A DNA stretch of 64,000 nucleotides, taken from assembly GCA_003260075.1 (NCBI GenBank), contig QLIY01000058.1, positions 124,001 through 188,000 on the forward strand, in the 5' to 3' direction. Every line of letters starts with the position of its first letter. Position 1 is the stretch's first letter. Under the pieces are notes generated by a model. It was given only the letters and a program-made list of their open reading frames with translations, did not search any database and had not been told where the DNA came from. The position numbers and the translations under genes were made by a program. Below are positions 10,383 through 21,000 of the stretch, piece after piece. Source of the stretch: Phallusia mammillata (lineage: Eukaryota; Chordata; Ascidiacea; Phlebobranchia; Ascidiidae).

Positions 10383-12658
10383 TACATTGTATATATGTGA
10401 TCTGCTGCTGTTATGAAGCAGATTTTTGTAAGTTAAATCCTCTAATGTTTTCTTTGAAGGTTTTTGACAAAGCCGAGAGGTTGAGAGATCGGGAGGTGAA
10501 TCTGGGGGGGGGGCCGAATGTTACACAAACTCAGTTTTGTTCTCGGCAATTTTGCAAGGTTTAAGTGGAGACAATGACCTTGGAAGTTGGAAATGCGACA
10601 ACTTGAACGACCTTGCAAGAAATTTAAGAAAAGTTTATGAAAGCCAGGGTTGGAATGAAACTGCTTACATTGTATGTGATCTGCTGTTGTCCTGAAACAG
10701 ATTTTTGTGAGTTAAATCCTCTAATGTTTTCTTCGAAGGTTTTTGACAAAGCCGAGAGGTTGAGAGATCGGGAGGTGAATCTTCTTCCAGCGCTGATCAA
10801 CTTGCAAGAGCTGGTAAGTGGGTTAACATATGTGCAACTTTAGACACAAACACTTTGGTTGCGGCAGATTTATTAACATTCTTTACTAATTTCATGTATT
10901 TTTGGATGTTTTACAATTTTACCAGCATGTTTGCAATTGCTTACAGATACTGATAAAGACATTATGGCAAAATATTTACATCTTAAAAGCCTAAGGTTGA
11001 ATGACTTAATGTGTTACATGAACTTGAATCAATAAACACTTGGTAACTTTTCAGTCTGATTAGTTAAGTAATAATAAGAATTCACTACCAATGAAAATAT
11101 TGCAAGCGAATCCCGATTTAGTACATATGGATTGCCTGCATAATATAATTGAGGATTATTATTTCCCAGACCTCTCTTAACTTATGTGTGATCCTTGTAA
11201 GCGAGTTGCCATGGGAAAAGTTTTACAATGGAGTCGGCATTCGACAACCTTTTATTGTTTTCTTCCCAGATTATACAAAAAGTAAGTTATTTATGTTGCA
11301 ATTTGAACTTTGCTGCATTTGACAAATGTTTACTTTGTCGTCCAGGTGAACTGGGTGAGATTCTGTGTCACTGTCGACCAGATGGCGTTGATCGAGAATT
11401 CTATCAACATTACATTAGTATTGTACTTGCAGTTTTCTCTCTGGCCTGTAGAGATCTCAGAGAACTCAAGCATCTGGTTAATAATATAAAACTTTTAAGA
11501 TAACCCAGTTGATTCATCCATGTAAATTCAAGGATCTCGTTTATGTATATATCATGTTATGCCATGTACATAAGCCTGGTACGTACGGAAAATACATGGC
11601 CATCTTTTAGGTGCAACTTATTTTTTTCCACATAATGGGGGGGGGGTGTAGGTCTGCTTAGGGAAGTAATAATAAGATTTCACTCCCAATTACGATTTAG
11701 TACATACCGATTGCCTGCATAATATAATTAAGGATTATTTTTTTAGACTTCTCTTAACTTCTGTGTGATCCTTGTTAGTGAGTTGCCATGGGAAAAATTT
11801 TACAATGGAGTTGGCATTAGACAGCCTTTTATTGTGTTTTTTCCAGATTATACAAAAAGTAAGTTATTTATGTTGCAATTTGAACTTTGCGGGGGGGGGG
11901 TAAAATCCCCAGTAACTTAACCGTTTACAGAGGCATATGTCATTTGTTATGAATAAGATCAAATAAAAGGTTTTAAACACTTTTTTATAATGCACAAAAT
12001 ACTGTTCTTCTTTGTATCTGCACAGGTGTTTTTAGGGGGGGGGGGACTTACCAGTGACTAATTTACTTATTCGTAAACATTCTTTAGTCGGAGTTAAACT
12101 TCAGTACTTACTGTGCGCCGGGGGGGGGGGTTTTAAAGATAACCCAGTTGATTCATCCATATAAATACAAGGATCTCATTCATGTATATATCATGTTATG
12201 CCATGTACATAAACCTGGTATGTGCAAAAAATACATGGCCATCTTTTAGGTGCAACTTATTTTTTTCCACATAATTTCTTATTCAAGAATGAAATCGTAC
12301 AATTTTTAGGATCAGCCTATGAATGCCCCCTCAATGCCTAATATTTGACTGGTTAAAATCCCCAGTAACCTAACCGTTTACAGAGGCATATGTCATTTGT
12401 TACGAATAGGATCAAATAAAAGGTTTTAAACATTTTTTCATAATGCACAAAATACTGTTCTTCTTTGTATCTGCACAGGTGTTTTTAATTTATTTTCATA
12501 GTTATTTATGAGACTATAAACTTCGATGAGCTTGAAGGGGTCCATCATTCATTTAAGATGTATACATATTATCTATATAGCCAACAGGTAGAATGACTCT
12601 TTAAATAAATGCTGGATCACTTCAAGTTTATCAAACTTTTAAGTGTATTATTATACAT

Positions 12659-12716
<58 letters not shown>

Positions 12717-15357
12717 TATGAGACTATAAACTTCGATGAGCTTGAAGTGGTCCATCATTTATTTAACATGTATACATATTATCTATATAGCCAACAGGTA
12801 GAATGACTCTTTGAATAAATGGTGGATGACTCCAAGTTTATCAAACTTTTAAGTGTATTTAAGTGTATACATACAACTGTTATAATATACTACCAAAAGT
12901 TAGCAGTTACTTATTTTTAGTTACTTACTTACTAGTAACTAATTTACTTATTTGTAAACATTCTTTAGTCGGAGTTAAACTTCAGTACTTACTGTGCGCC
13001 GGTGAAGGCTGGAAAGTTTGATGAAGGTGACAAACACAAGTTGTGGAAACACGTTGAACCTCACCTGAAAGAAGCTCTGCAACAATTATATCTGAGGAAA
13101 GTTTCAAGGTAAGATGTTCACTTTGTATTTAATTTGATTGATTTGTGACAGTAACAAGTTATTTGCAAATTCCACTTAATTGACTAATGTATTTCAAACT
13201 ACCGTATTTTACGGACCATAAAGCGCACCCGATTATAAGGCGGGGGGGGGGGTCTCAAAGAAGCTCTGCAACAATTATATCTTAGGAAAGTTTCAAGGTA
13301 ACTTGTTTACTTTGTATTTAATTTGATTGATTTGTGACAGTAACAAGTTATTTGCTAATTCCACTTAATTGACTGATGTATTTCTAACTCTTTCGTATAA
13401 TTAGCTGTATAATAGAGGCAACATTCTTTGCAATTGCATGTTCCCATTATTTGTAATTAGTTGCTTTTCACAAGTGCCTTGTGTACTGTGCAGTAACTTT
13501 AATATGGGTCCCCTTCTGTAAAAGGTAGTAGGTTAAATGGCGTGTATAGTAAGTTTGCGAATAGGATATATAACATATAAAATGGTTGTATATGGGAAAA
13601 ACACCTCTCTAGGTCAATTATTGACTGTTACTAAGCTTTGGGCATGCAAAAGACTTGAGTATTGAAGTTTTAACATTTGCTAAAAGTTTTAAATTAACTG
13701 TTTTAGAAGCTTGCATGGCTGCTTGTCATATGTTGTAACTAAACTTAATCGTAAATCATCCACTGTTATGCCCAGTGAGGAATGGATGAAACTACATGAC
13801 ATCACAGAATCTGGTGATGCAACAGTTTTGAAACCAGTAAAGAATAGCGACACAATCGAACTTCCATTTTACTCCAAGTTTTTGCTGGGGGGGGGGTATC
13901 CCTGAATCTGGTGATACAATCATTTTGAAACCAGCAAAGAATAGCGACACAATCGAACTTCCATTTTACTCCAAGTTTTTGCTGATCGCAGCCTACATTG
14001 CCTCTTACAATCCTGCCAGCACTGATAAAAGATTCTTTGTGAAGGTAAAAAAATAATAGGGAATGCATTCATGGCACTTTTGTTTCTGAACTTCTGAAAT
14101 TTTTGAACAAATGCAGTGAAGAAACTCAGCACATAAAAAAGTTCGCCTATTTTGAAATGTGCTCTTGCACAAAGGGGGGGGGGAGCACTTATGTTTCTGA
14201 ACTTCTGAAATTTTTGAACAAATGCAGTGAAGAAACCCAAAGTCAGCACATAAAAAAGTTCGCCTATTTTGAAATGTGCTCTTGCACAAAAAAAAACTAA
14301 ACTCTTCACTTAAAGATTCTACGGCCCCTCAACTGGCCCCACTAAAGACTCCCCCCAGTCATGTTACACTCACTTTCTGGTGAGCTCCTGCCGCATAACG
14401 CTTCACAATATGGTGTAGCTGCAGTGCACTTAGTCCACTATTTTGCGCTCCATAACGTTTTAACCTTGCGAAGCTATTTCCGACTTGGTGATTGTTTCAG
14501 TGCAATTGTGAGGCTATGCGTTCTTTCACCAAGTGAAACAAAGCTCAAATTATTCACTCAGATCTACTTTTTTTACTTTTTTTTTTTTTTTTGTCTTTCA
14601 ACTTTTTGATTCAAATACTTTTTTTCACACAAAACTTTATGCAATCAGAATGCAGGTCGTATGAAGAAAACTGCTCGATCCATGAAAAAGGATGAGAGAA
14701 AGAACAGCCACCTTCGCGGCCCCCATGCATTTCCACTCGACAGAATGATGGCAATATTTTACTCCATTGTCGACTCAAGGGTGCCACCTACTGCCAATAT
14801 TTTCTCACAGGTAAGCCTGGTGCATTGTTTTAAAATCACTAAACCATTTTTGTGGAACTAAAACATCATAAAAATGTAAAAAATAGGTGAATTAATATGT
14901 GTAAAAATGTACATTTGTTTGTTGTAGCTATGATTAAAAAACCTTTCTGTTTTTAAACAAACATTCAGTGTGTCAAAAATACATTGTATAAAACCATTTT
15001 ATTGTGTTTTTGTTTTGTGGCTTCACTTCAACATTCTCTGATAAATGAATAACAGTGTCATGTGTATTTAGATTTCAACACTTGTTACCTTGCATCTGCT
15101 TGCCAAAATTGGCCATGAAGATGAAATAGATTGTCCCCGATACAAATGCACAGTATCCCTCGACTTTATCAGCGCTGTTGCAAAGTAAGACCGTCATTTG
15201 TAGACCCTAAAAATCCCTTTTTTAACAGAAAAATGTTGTAGTTTCCTTTTATTTTTAAGTAAATGTGTAAGCAATCTTCACAAATCTTATTATGTTATTT
15301 TTTTATTTCAGGACCATCAACTTTGACATTGTGAGATATTTATTTGATTTTGTGTGA
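7879..15357 (+). CDS. ORC5: Origin recognition complex subunit 5
   Basis: Ten coding exons in consistent phase give about 432 aa (human ORC5 has 435): 7879-8043, 8394-8576, 8644-8718, 11170-11281, 11346-11476, 12969-13108, 13776-14044 (broken by a G-run join), 14649-14810, 15072-15184, 15312-15357. The AAA+ Walker A motif GHSSCGKT is at residues 37-44. A Walker B-region segment [14 protein letters not shown] and the C-terminal blocks [46 protein letters not shown] and [10 protein letters not shown] match ORC5. Role: ATP-binding subunit of the nuclear complex that marks replication origins and loads MCM2-7 with CDC6/CDT1. Exons 1-3, 4, 6 and 7 are present in extra haplotype copies. For exon 7 I prefer the acceptor AG at 13774-13775, which gives VSSEEW as in the family, over AG at 13705-13706. 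Exon 5 has a weak donor (GTTAAT). AATAAA is at 15525-15530. Confidence 0.93.
8179..8342. mobile_element. Miniature inverted-repeat element, CAGTGGTGGGATTC ends
   Basis: Starts with CAGTGGTGGGATTC and ends with its near-perfect complement GAATCCCACCAGTG. The interior repeats an AACCGGCTGA-type motif. It lies in ORC5 intron 1. The ends are those expected of a non-autonomous hAT-type transposon. The allelic copy is at 9885-10099. Confidence 0.65.
8952..10503 (+). repeat. Second haplotype copy of ORC5 leader and exons 1-3
   Basis: After the G10 run at 8942-8951 the sequence restarts at a point equivalent to 7262. It repeats ORC5 exon 1 (9585-9749), exon 2 (10151 to about 10323, then a G57 run at 10324-10380) and part of exon 3 (10460-10503). 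Amino-acid changes are few: V to G after FGDP, and CTECY to CIGCY. Intron lengths match. This pattern fits an allele placed in tandem better than a paralogue. Confidence 0.8.
9885..10099. mobile_element. Second haplotype copy of the CAGTGGTGGGATTC element
   Basis: Same element as at 8179-8342, with an internal duplication of the GATAGAACCGGCTGAAAAAT unit and a G10 join at 10077-10086 just before its right end AATCCCACCACTG. Confidence 0.6.
10504..10850 (+). repeat. Third partial copy of ORC5 exons 2-3
   Basis: After a G10 run at 10504-10513 the sequence returns to the first haplotype from within exon 2 (equivalent to 8418) and contains exon 3 at 10739-10813. Its bases match copy 1 rather than copy 2, so copy 2 looks inserted between two pieces of one haplotype. 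Confidence 0.75.
11637..11900 (+). repeat. Haplotype copy of ORC5 exon 4 region
   Basis: G10 at 11637-11646, then a copy of about 11050-11305 including exon 4 at 11747-11858 (same 112 bp, synonymous changes mainly), then a G10 run at 11891-11900. Confidence 0.75.
11901..12353 (+). repeat. Fragmentary haplotype copies in ORC5 intron 5
   Basis: Three pieces separated by G runs at 12035-12045 and 12120-12130. 11901-12034 repeats about 12354-12490. 12046-12119 repeats about 12924-13002, including the first bases of exon 6. 12131-12353 repeats the region after exon 5. Together they resemble a second allele that was cut up and interleaved. Confidence 0.65.
12507..12870 (+). repeat. Allelic repeat around a G56 run
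   Basis: About 12507-12655 is repeated from 12715, separated by 56 Gs at 12659-12714. The open frame through it would encode only poly-glycine. Confidence 0.65.
13045..13400 (+). repeat. Allelic repeat of ORC5 exon 6 3' end
   Basis: G11 run at 13242-13252 separates the exon 6 end (13108) and following intron from a second copy (exon end at about 13297). A fragment of a CCGTATTTTACGGACCATAA repeat sits at 13202-13241. Confidence 0.65.
13800..14044 (+). repeat. Allelic repeat inside ORC5 exon 7
   Basis: The exon is interrupted by G10 at 13887-13896 and then restarts about 85 bp earlier. The second copy reads through to [20 protein letters not shown] and the donor at 14045. A gene caller would see a frame break here that is not real. 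Confidence 0.75.
14070..14290 (+). repeat. Allelic repeat in ORC5 intron 7
   Basis: A stretch of about 90 bp is present on both sides of a G10 run at 14174-14183. Confidence 0.6.
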
Positions 15358-18044
15358 CAATCATCTATTGCAACTACATCTCCAGTAATGATGAAATGAA
15401 GTTTGAGTCACTTTCGGCTGCCGCGCTTTCAAGACGATCAGTATTTTGCAATGGATTTTGATTTATTTACACAAATTCACACAATTTGTCTGAAAGAACT
15501 TGAGTTTAATTGAGTTTCAAAAACAATAAACCTCTGTTCAAAAACAAATTCTTTTATAAGTTGAGTATAAAAAAATTAAAGGATTGTGTTCAAGTGTTAA
15601 GCATGATTAAAAAATGCACGACTTTTCCACAACAGATGTTCCAATTTTTGTGTGTTCACAAATGTTTGTGTTTGTATATGTTACATTTCCCCAGAAGCGG
15701 TTCGTACATAGGGATTGGGGTTGCAACACCATGTAACTATTTTCATAATAATATGCATTGGACCATTATCTATTATGGGGCTGTGCTTTGAAATTGTTGT
15801 AGGAAAATATTCCAGATGACATTTTACTGGTTGAATTACAAAAAAGACAAAACTTCTATAGCAAAACAGGACTTTTCAACTCTGAAAAGGATACCAACTT
15901 ATCTGAGATGCATATGAATTCAGAAAGTCTTGTAGTGCTCTTAATAGAATAACAGTTTCTTAGTTGTCATTTAGAAATCAAGGAGAAAGTTATCATTTAT
16001 AACTCTATTCATTTTAGTTGAAGGCAAGCACAAGGTTTATTGGTGTGGTTTAGATTTAAGGGAGAGCAAATTTAGAGATGAGTTTTTACAGAAGTTGTAA
16101 CAGTTTTATTTTACCCCTGCTATTTCTTACAAAATGAGGCAGCAAGTAGCAGTTTCTATGTCTGGAAAATATTAGTTTATGCACAAAAATTATACCAAAG
16201 TAAAGATGTTTCAACCAACAAGAGCTGAAAGAAACATGTAGTTGTTAAAATTCAGCTTTTTTTAAGCTGTAGCAAATAATTATTTGTGTCGCTAATCTGT
16301 GAACAGTTTGTCGTTTGTTGATAATGACCAGAATAATGGATGAATAAACACTGTGTTACTCCGTTGTTCTTAGATCAAACAGATCATGATTGTTAGCATT
16401 TGTTCTTAAATGCTGTCCAACCTGAACACTTATGCAAGGTTCCTATCTTCTCAGACCCGTTTTATCTTTGCATTTATGTTTTAGCATATTTACAACCGCT
16501 ACGTTTCGCACTTGTGTGTTTGTCAAATTACCTTTTGTCAAATCTGGGAGCAGCACCCCCATTGATTTTAGGCACACGCCGCCACTGCATTTTAAAATTG
16601 TGTTTTTATTGTTTTGCTGAAATGTTTACACTGTGTTTGCTGAAATTTATGAGTTTAACACAGCGACACTGATGCACTTTGTACTTATCAAGTAGCAAAC
16701 AAGGCGAGACAATCGGACAATTCCAGAAATTCCCACTTCATGGTGACGTAAAAAGCACGTATGTTTCGCTCAGCTTTGACGCCACAATGCATTTGAGACG
16801 TGAATGCGTGGGTCATTGCTGCAGCTCCATCGGAAGTAGTTGGTATGTATTGAAGGCCATCCTCACCATAAACATGTTTTTTTGACTCTCTGACTTAAAT
16901 AGCTGAAATTTTCCTAGCCAGTTTCGATCCAAACACTGCTTGTTGCAACAAAAAGAATATCTATCAGGGGAAATTGTTTGCAAACATGTTTAAAAGCAGA
17001 AGCTTAAAGAGCAGATTAAAAAACTTGTCGTTTTAGGTTTAGATTCAAACGAAACCGTATTTATTACACAGTTAAGCCGAATAGGAACGAAGAAGCAGTT
17101 TTCTTAAAGGAAAGCTAAGTCTTCAACGGCGGTTTAGTGTAATGAGTTTAAAAAGGCAAATTTTAACCACAAAACTTATAAAGTTTAGGTTTTGCAATGC
17201 TTCACCAATCCCAAGTCACGTGTCCAAATCACCTGCAGCCAGTGAATCGAGGCGTAGGATTTTTTTCGCAGCCGGCAATTTCCGAAGTTAGTCGAGCGTT
17301 TTTGGACAATCTTAAGCGATACGTGTAACTCTGTTTGACCTTTTTACCCAGTTCCTCAGTTTCTCGCAGAGAAAAGCATTCACTTGTGTGCATCATCACA
17401 CAAGACTGGTACAAGCTCAGTTTTCAGTACAGCAGCAGTTCGTAGTTGACCATTGGTCAAAACAGAATGTGAAGTTATACAATCAGTTTGAATTGCCTGG
17501 TTAGTGTACGCCCAGTGTGAAGATACTGTTCTTTTATAAGTTGAATTTTAAAGGTATTGACAGCTTATTTGCGAGAGCTTAACCGAGCAAGCATTTAATG
17601 CAAGTCGTTTTAGTATGTCTACAAATTTTTGGAAATGCTCAACGTTGCAGTTATTACGCAATGTTTTCACCTTTATGCAGTAACAGTTTAAACCGAAACT
17701 GCGTCCATATTTAGAAAAGACAAATTTGATTGCGACAGAATGACTTTAAAAACTGCATCGAATTGTACAAATCTATGAAGGCGCGTTGATTTTCATGCAA
17801 GATTAAACCACAAAACAGCAACGTACCGCGTATAAAATTTTTCGGTTGCAAAATCATTGCTTTGAATTTTTCGGCTGCAAAATCATTGCTTTGAATTTTT
17901 GTTGCATGCAGACCACAGTAGTTGCACTTGCGATAAATACAGGTTCTGCACAATAATCCAGCGTTGCCATTTTACCACACTTGCGGATTAAAACGGACAT
18001 GTCGGTTTAGAACATTCGTTCCAGTTTAATCTACTCAAGCCAAA
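15358..18044. other. Intergenic ORC5-reelin, including reelin promoter region
   Basis: Holds the ORC5 3' UTR (AATAAA at 15525-15530). I see no convincing exon on either strand. A 29-bp unit with TTGCAAAATCATTGCTTTGAAT is repeated directly twice at about 17838-17897. A TATAAAA at about 17831, 214 bp before the reelin ATG, is a possible but unproven TATA box. No G or C joins occur between 14184 and 19461. Confidence 0.5.
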
Positions 18045-21000
18045 ATGTCAAGACACTTGCTCACGTGTTTGATTGTGATTGTCCCAGTGACAATGGCCCA
18101 GTTCTTTTATCCTTGTAACTACAATGGACAATTGGAAGTTGCTTCTCTCACTGAAGACCAACTCACGTTCTCGATTCAGGGAAATCCCGCTGGCTATTCG
18201 CCTGGACAAATGTATCAAAGTAAGCTTGTTTGACTTATTTGTTTATTAATTAGTTTTTAATCCACTCTTTCTCAAATTTGTTCTGGTATTTTTTGCGCAA
18301 CAGTTAATGATTTTTTTCTTACAAATCGGGTACTATTTTATGCTAAAGAGCATTTTTATGGCAAAAAAATAGCATCAAATAATGTTGGTTGAGTATTTGA
18401 AATCCATGACATTGATTTGTTTGTTGTTTACTTTCGTGTGCAGTGACCGTGACGAGCGGGACTCCTTTCCATTACATCATCATAACAGGGGTTGTTGCGT
18501 CAACGCCTGCGTCACAATCGGCTGTAATTGGAACTGGTGAGTCACACATGATATTGTTGTGTTGAAATTTGCACACGACGTTTCATTGTCAAACTTGCTT
18601 AGTTTTGGCATTTAAAGAAGTAGAAGGAAGCTTTTATGATTTGTTCGAGTTTGTATGCAAATATTAACGATATGTCGTCGAAAATAAGCATCACAACATT
18701 AATTAATGACTATTACTGTTTTGTGATCTAGTTTTTAAACTGCAAGGCAAGCAATTGTACAAATTTGTTCAAAATGAAGCGCGTGTGGATGCTTGTTTCT
18801 GTTTTTTTGTGTGTGCTTTTAACTAGTTATGTTTTACTGATGTAAGCATCGTACATTGCAGGCGCAGCACCATCCACCGGTTTTCAGTGCGTCCATATGC
18901 ACACCAGCGTCCATCCAGCCCCCATAACTTCTGTGCAGTTTTACTGGATTGCGCCGCAAAGTGGCAGTGGATGCATCAGTGTGGTGTAAGTTTGTAAAAA
19001 GTATATCTTGATGCCTTACGACAGTAGTTCTCAAACTGTGCGTCGCGACGCCCTGGTGCGTCGTTTCAATTTTCCAAGGGCGTCACAGAATAGTTCCGTT
19101 TCGTGGCTTTTTGTTGTTGTATCAATAAACCCAACTTTAATAATAAGTTTCCTCATTAACTTTTATTTGATGGTGCCGCGCAAGTCCAGAAAACTTTTCC
19201 AGAGGCGTCGCAACACAAAAAAGTTTGAGAACCACTGCCTTTCGAGATCACTGTGGTTTCCCCCCATTTTTAGTGGATAAGCAGTTAATTGATTGACCGT
19301 GCTTTAAATGAACAGTCGTCGCTACCGTCTTGAGAACCGTCTATCCAAGTTGTGTGTCTGTCACGTGACCCCTTTACTTCTCTTTGAACGAACCTCACAT
19401 TTTTTGTTTTCACAGGCTGAGGGCTTCTACGCAAACCGGAATACTCTATAATGACGTAACAGGGGGGGGGGATGGTGCTGCGCAAGTCCAGAAAACTTTT
19501 CCAGAGGCGTCGCAACACAAAAAAGTTTGAGAACCACTGCCTCTCGAGATCACTGTGGTTTCCCCCCATTTTTAGTGGATAAGCAGTTAATTGATTGACC
19601 GTGCTTTAAATGAACAGTCGTCGCTACCGTCTTGAGAACCGTCTATCCAAGTTGTGTTTCTGTCACGTGACCCCTTTACTTCTCTTTGAACGAACCTCAC
19701 TTTTTTGTATTCGAAGGCTGAGGGCTTCTACGCAAACCGGAATACTCTATAATGACGTAACAGTGCATCAATTGTGTGAAGTGGGGGCGGTGGTTCCCCT
19801 ACCCGACATGGGTGAGTATTGTCAAAAAACTTATGTTTAACGGTAGAACTACTAACACTGGAATTTGGCTTGCACCTGGCTTGGTAGTGGCGCAAGGCAG
19901 TATAGGCGTTTATGGTGCTGACTCAGCAATCATTCTTACCATATAAACCCAAATTGCNCATCAATTGTGTGAAGTGGGGGCGGTGGTTCCCCTACCCAAC
20001 ATGGGTGAGTATTGTCAAAAAACTTATGGTTAACGGTAGAGCTACTAACACTGGAATTTGGCTTGCACCTGGTTGAAAATTGTTTGGTAGGTGGCGCAAG
20101 GCAGCATAGGCGTTTATGGTGCTGACTCAGCAATCATTCTTGCCATATGAACCCAAATTGCTGAGTCAGCACCATAAACGCCTATGCTCCGTTGCGCCAC
20201 CTATCAAACAATTTTCAACCAGGCGCCAGCCAGATTCCAGTGTTAGTACCATGGTTAACAATTATATCTGGCGACCCACCTTTCACGGCCTGCGGACTGA
20301 CATGAATTTGTGATTTTGTGTTAACTTCTTATGGGTAATTTATGCACGTCTTTTTCACACAATACAATGGGCGCCGGCAGAGGCACGTAAGGGCACTTTA
20401 AAACGTAAATTCTTTTAGCAATGCAATTCTACTCTATACAATTTACGCATACATGCACATAGTTACTTTATATCATAATCTATTTATGTAAGTAAGTATA
20501 AAATTTTAATTTTTGCCCCCCTTGTCCATTTTTGTGCCGGCGCCTATGTAAGCTACACTACAAAAAAATAGAAATAAAGTATACTTATAACCGTGAAATA
20601 TTGCATTAGTTGTACTGTAACAGTTTAAGTGGGAACCGACAAATTTGTGGCTTCGGTTATAATTTCGATTTATGTTTTATAGTTGATGTGCACTCGAGCG
20701 GCGCAATATTTCGAGATGACTTCGATTCTGGACCACTGAGCGAAAACTGGTAAAAAAGAGTTGCAAGTAAATAAAAAAAGTTTTAAATTGAAATAAGGTC
20801 CTTAAATCTCCTGACGAAGTTTTATTGAATATATACCTGCTAAAGGTTATACTTCACACGTATGTGTCATAAACATGTCAAAATATGGCAGGAATACAGC
20901 ATCGAGCAGTGTGACGATAGGGAACGACTGTGGTCAAATCATGTTTGGGAAATCAGCCGTTTTCTGTGGTGGTCAAAGTCAACATGGAAATCTTATTACC

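Noticed and set aside
10199..10564. Open frame with a long poly-glycine tract
   Set aside because: The glycines come from the G57 join inside ORC5 exon 2; the same holds for 12609-12806.
13705..13775. Upstream acceptor for ORC5 exon 7 adding about 23 residues
   Set aside because: It keeps the frame, but the downstream AG at 13774-13775 reproduces the family sequence (VSSEEW) without an insertion, so the longer form is at most an isoform.
16400..16672. Possible small gene in the ORC5-reelin gap
   Set aside because: The 90-codon frame is cysteine/leucine-rich without recognisable motif, lies in AT-rich DNA and overlaps another frame of similar length.
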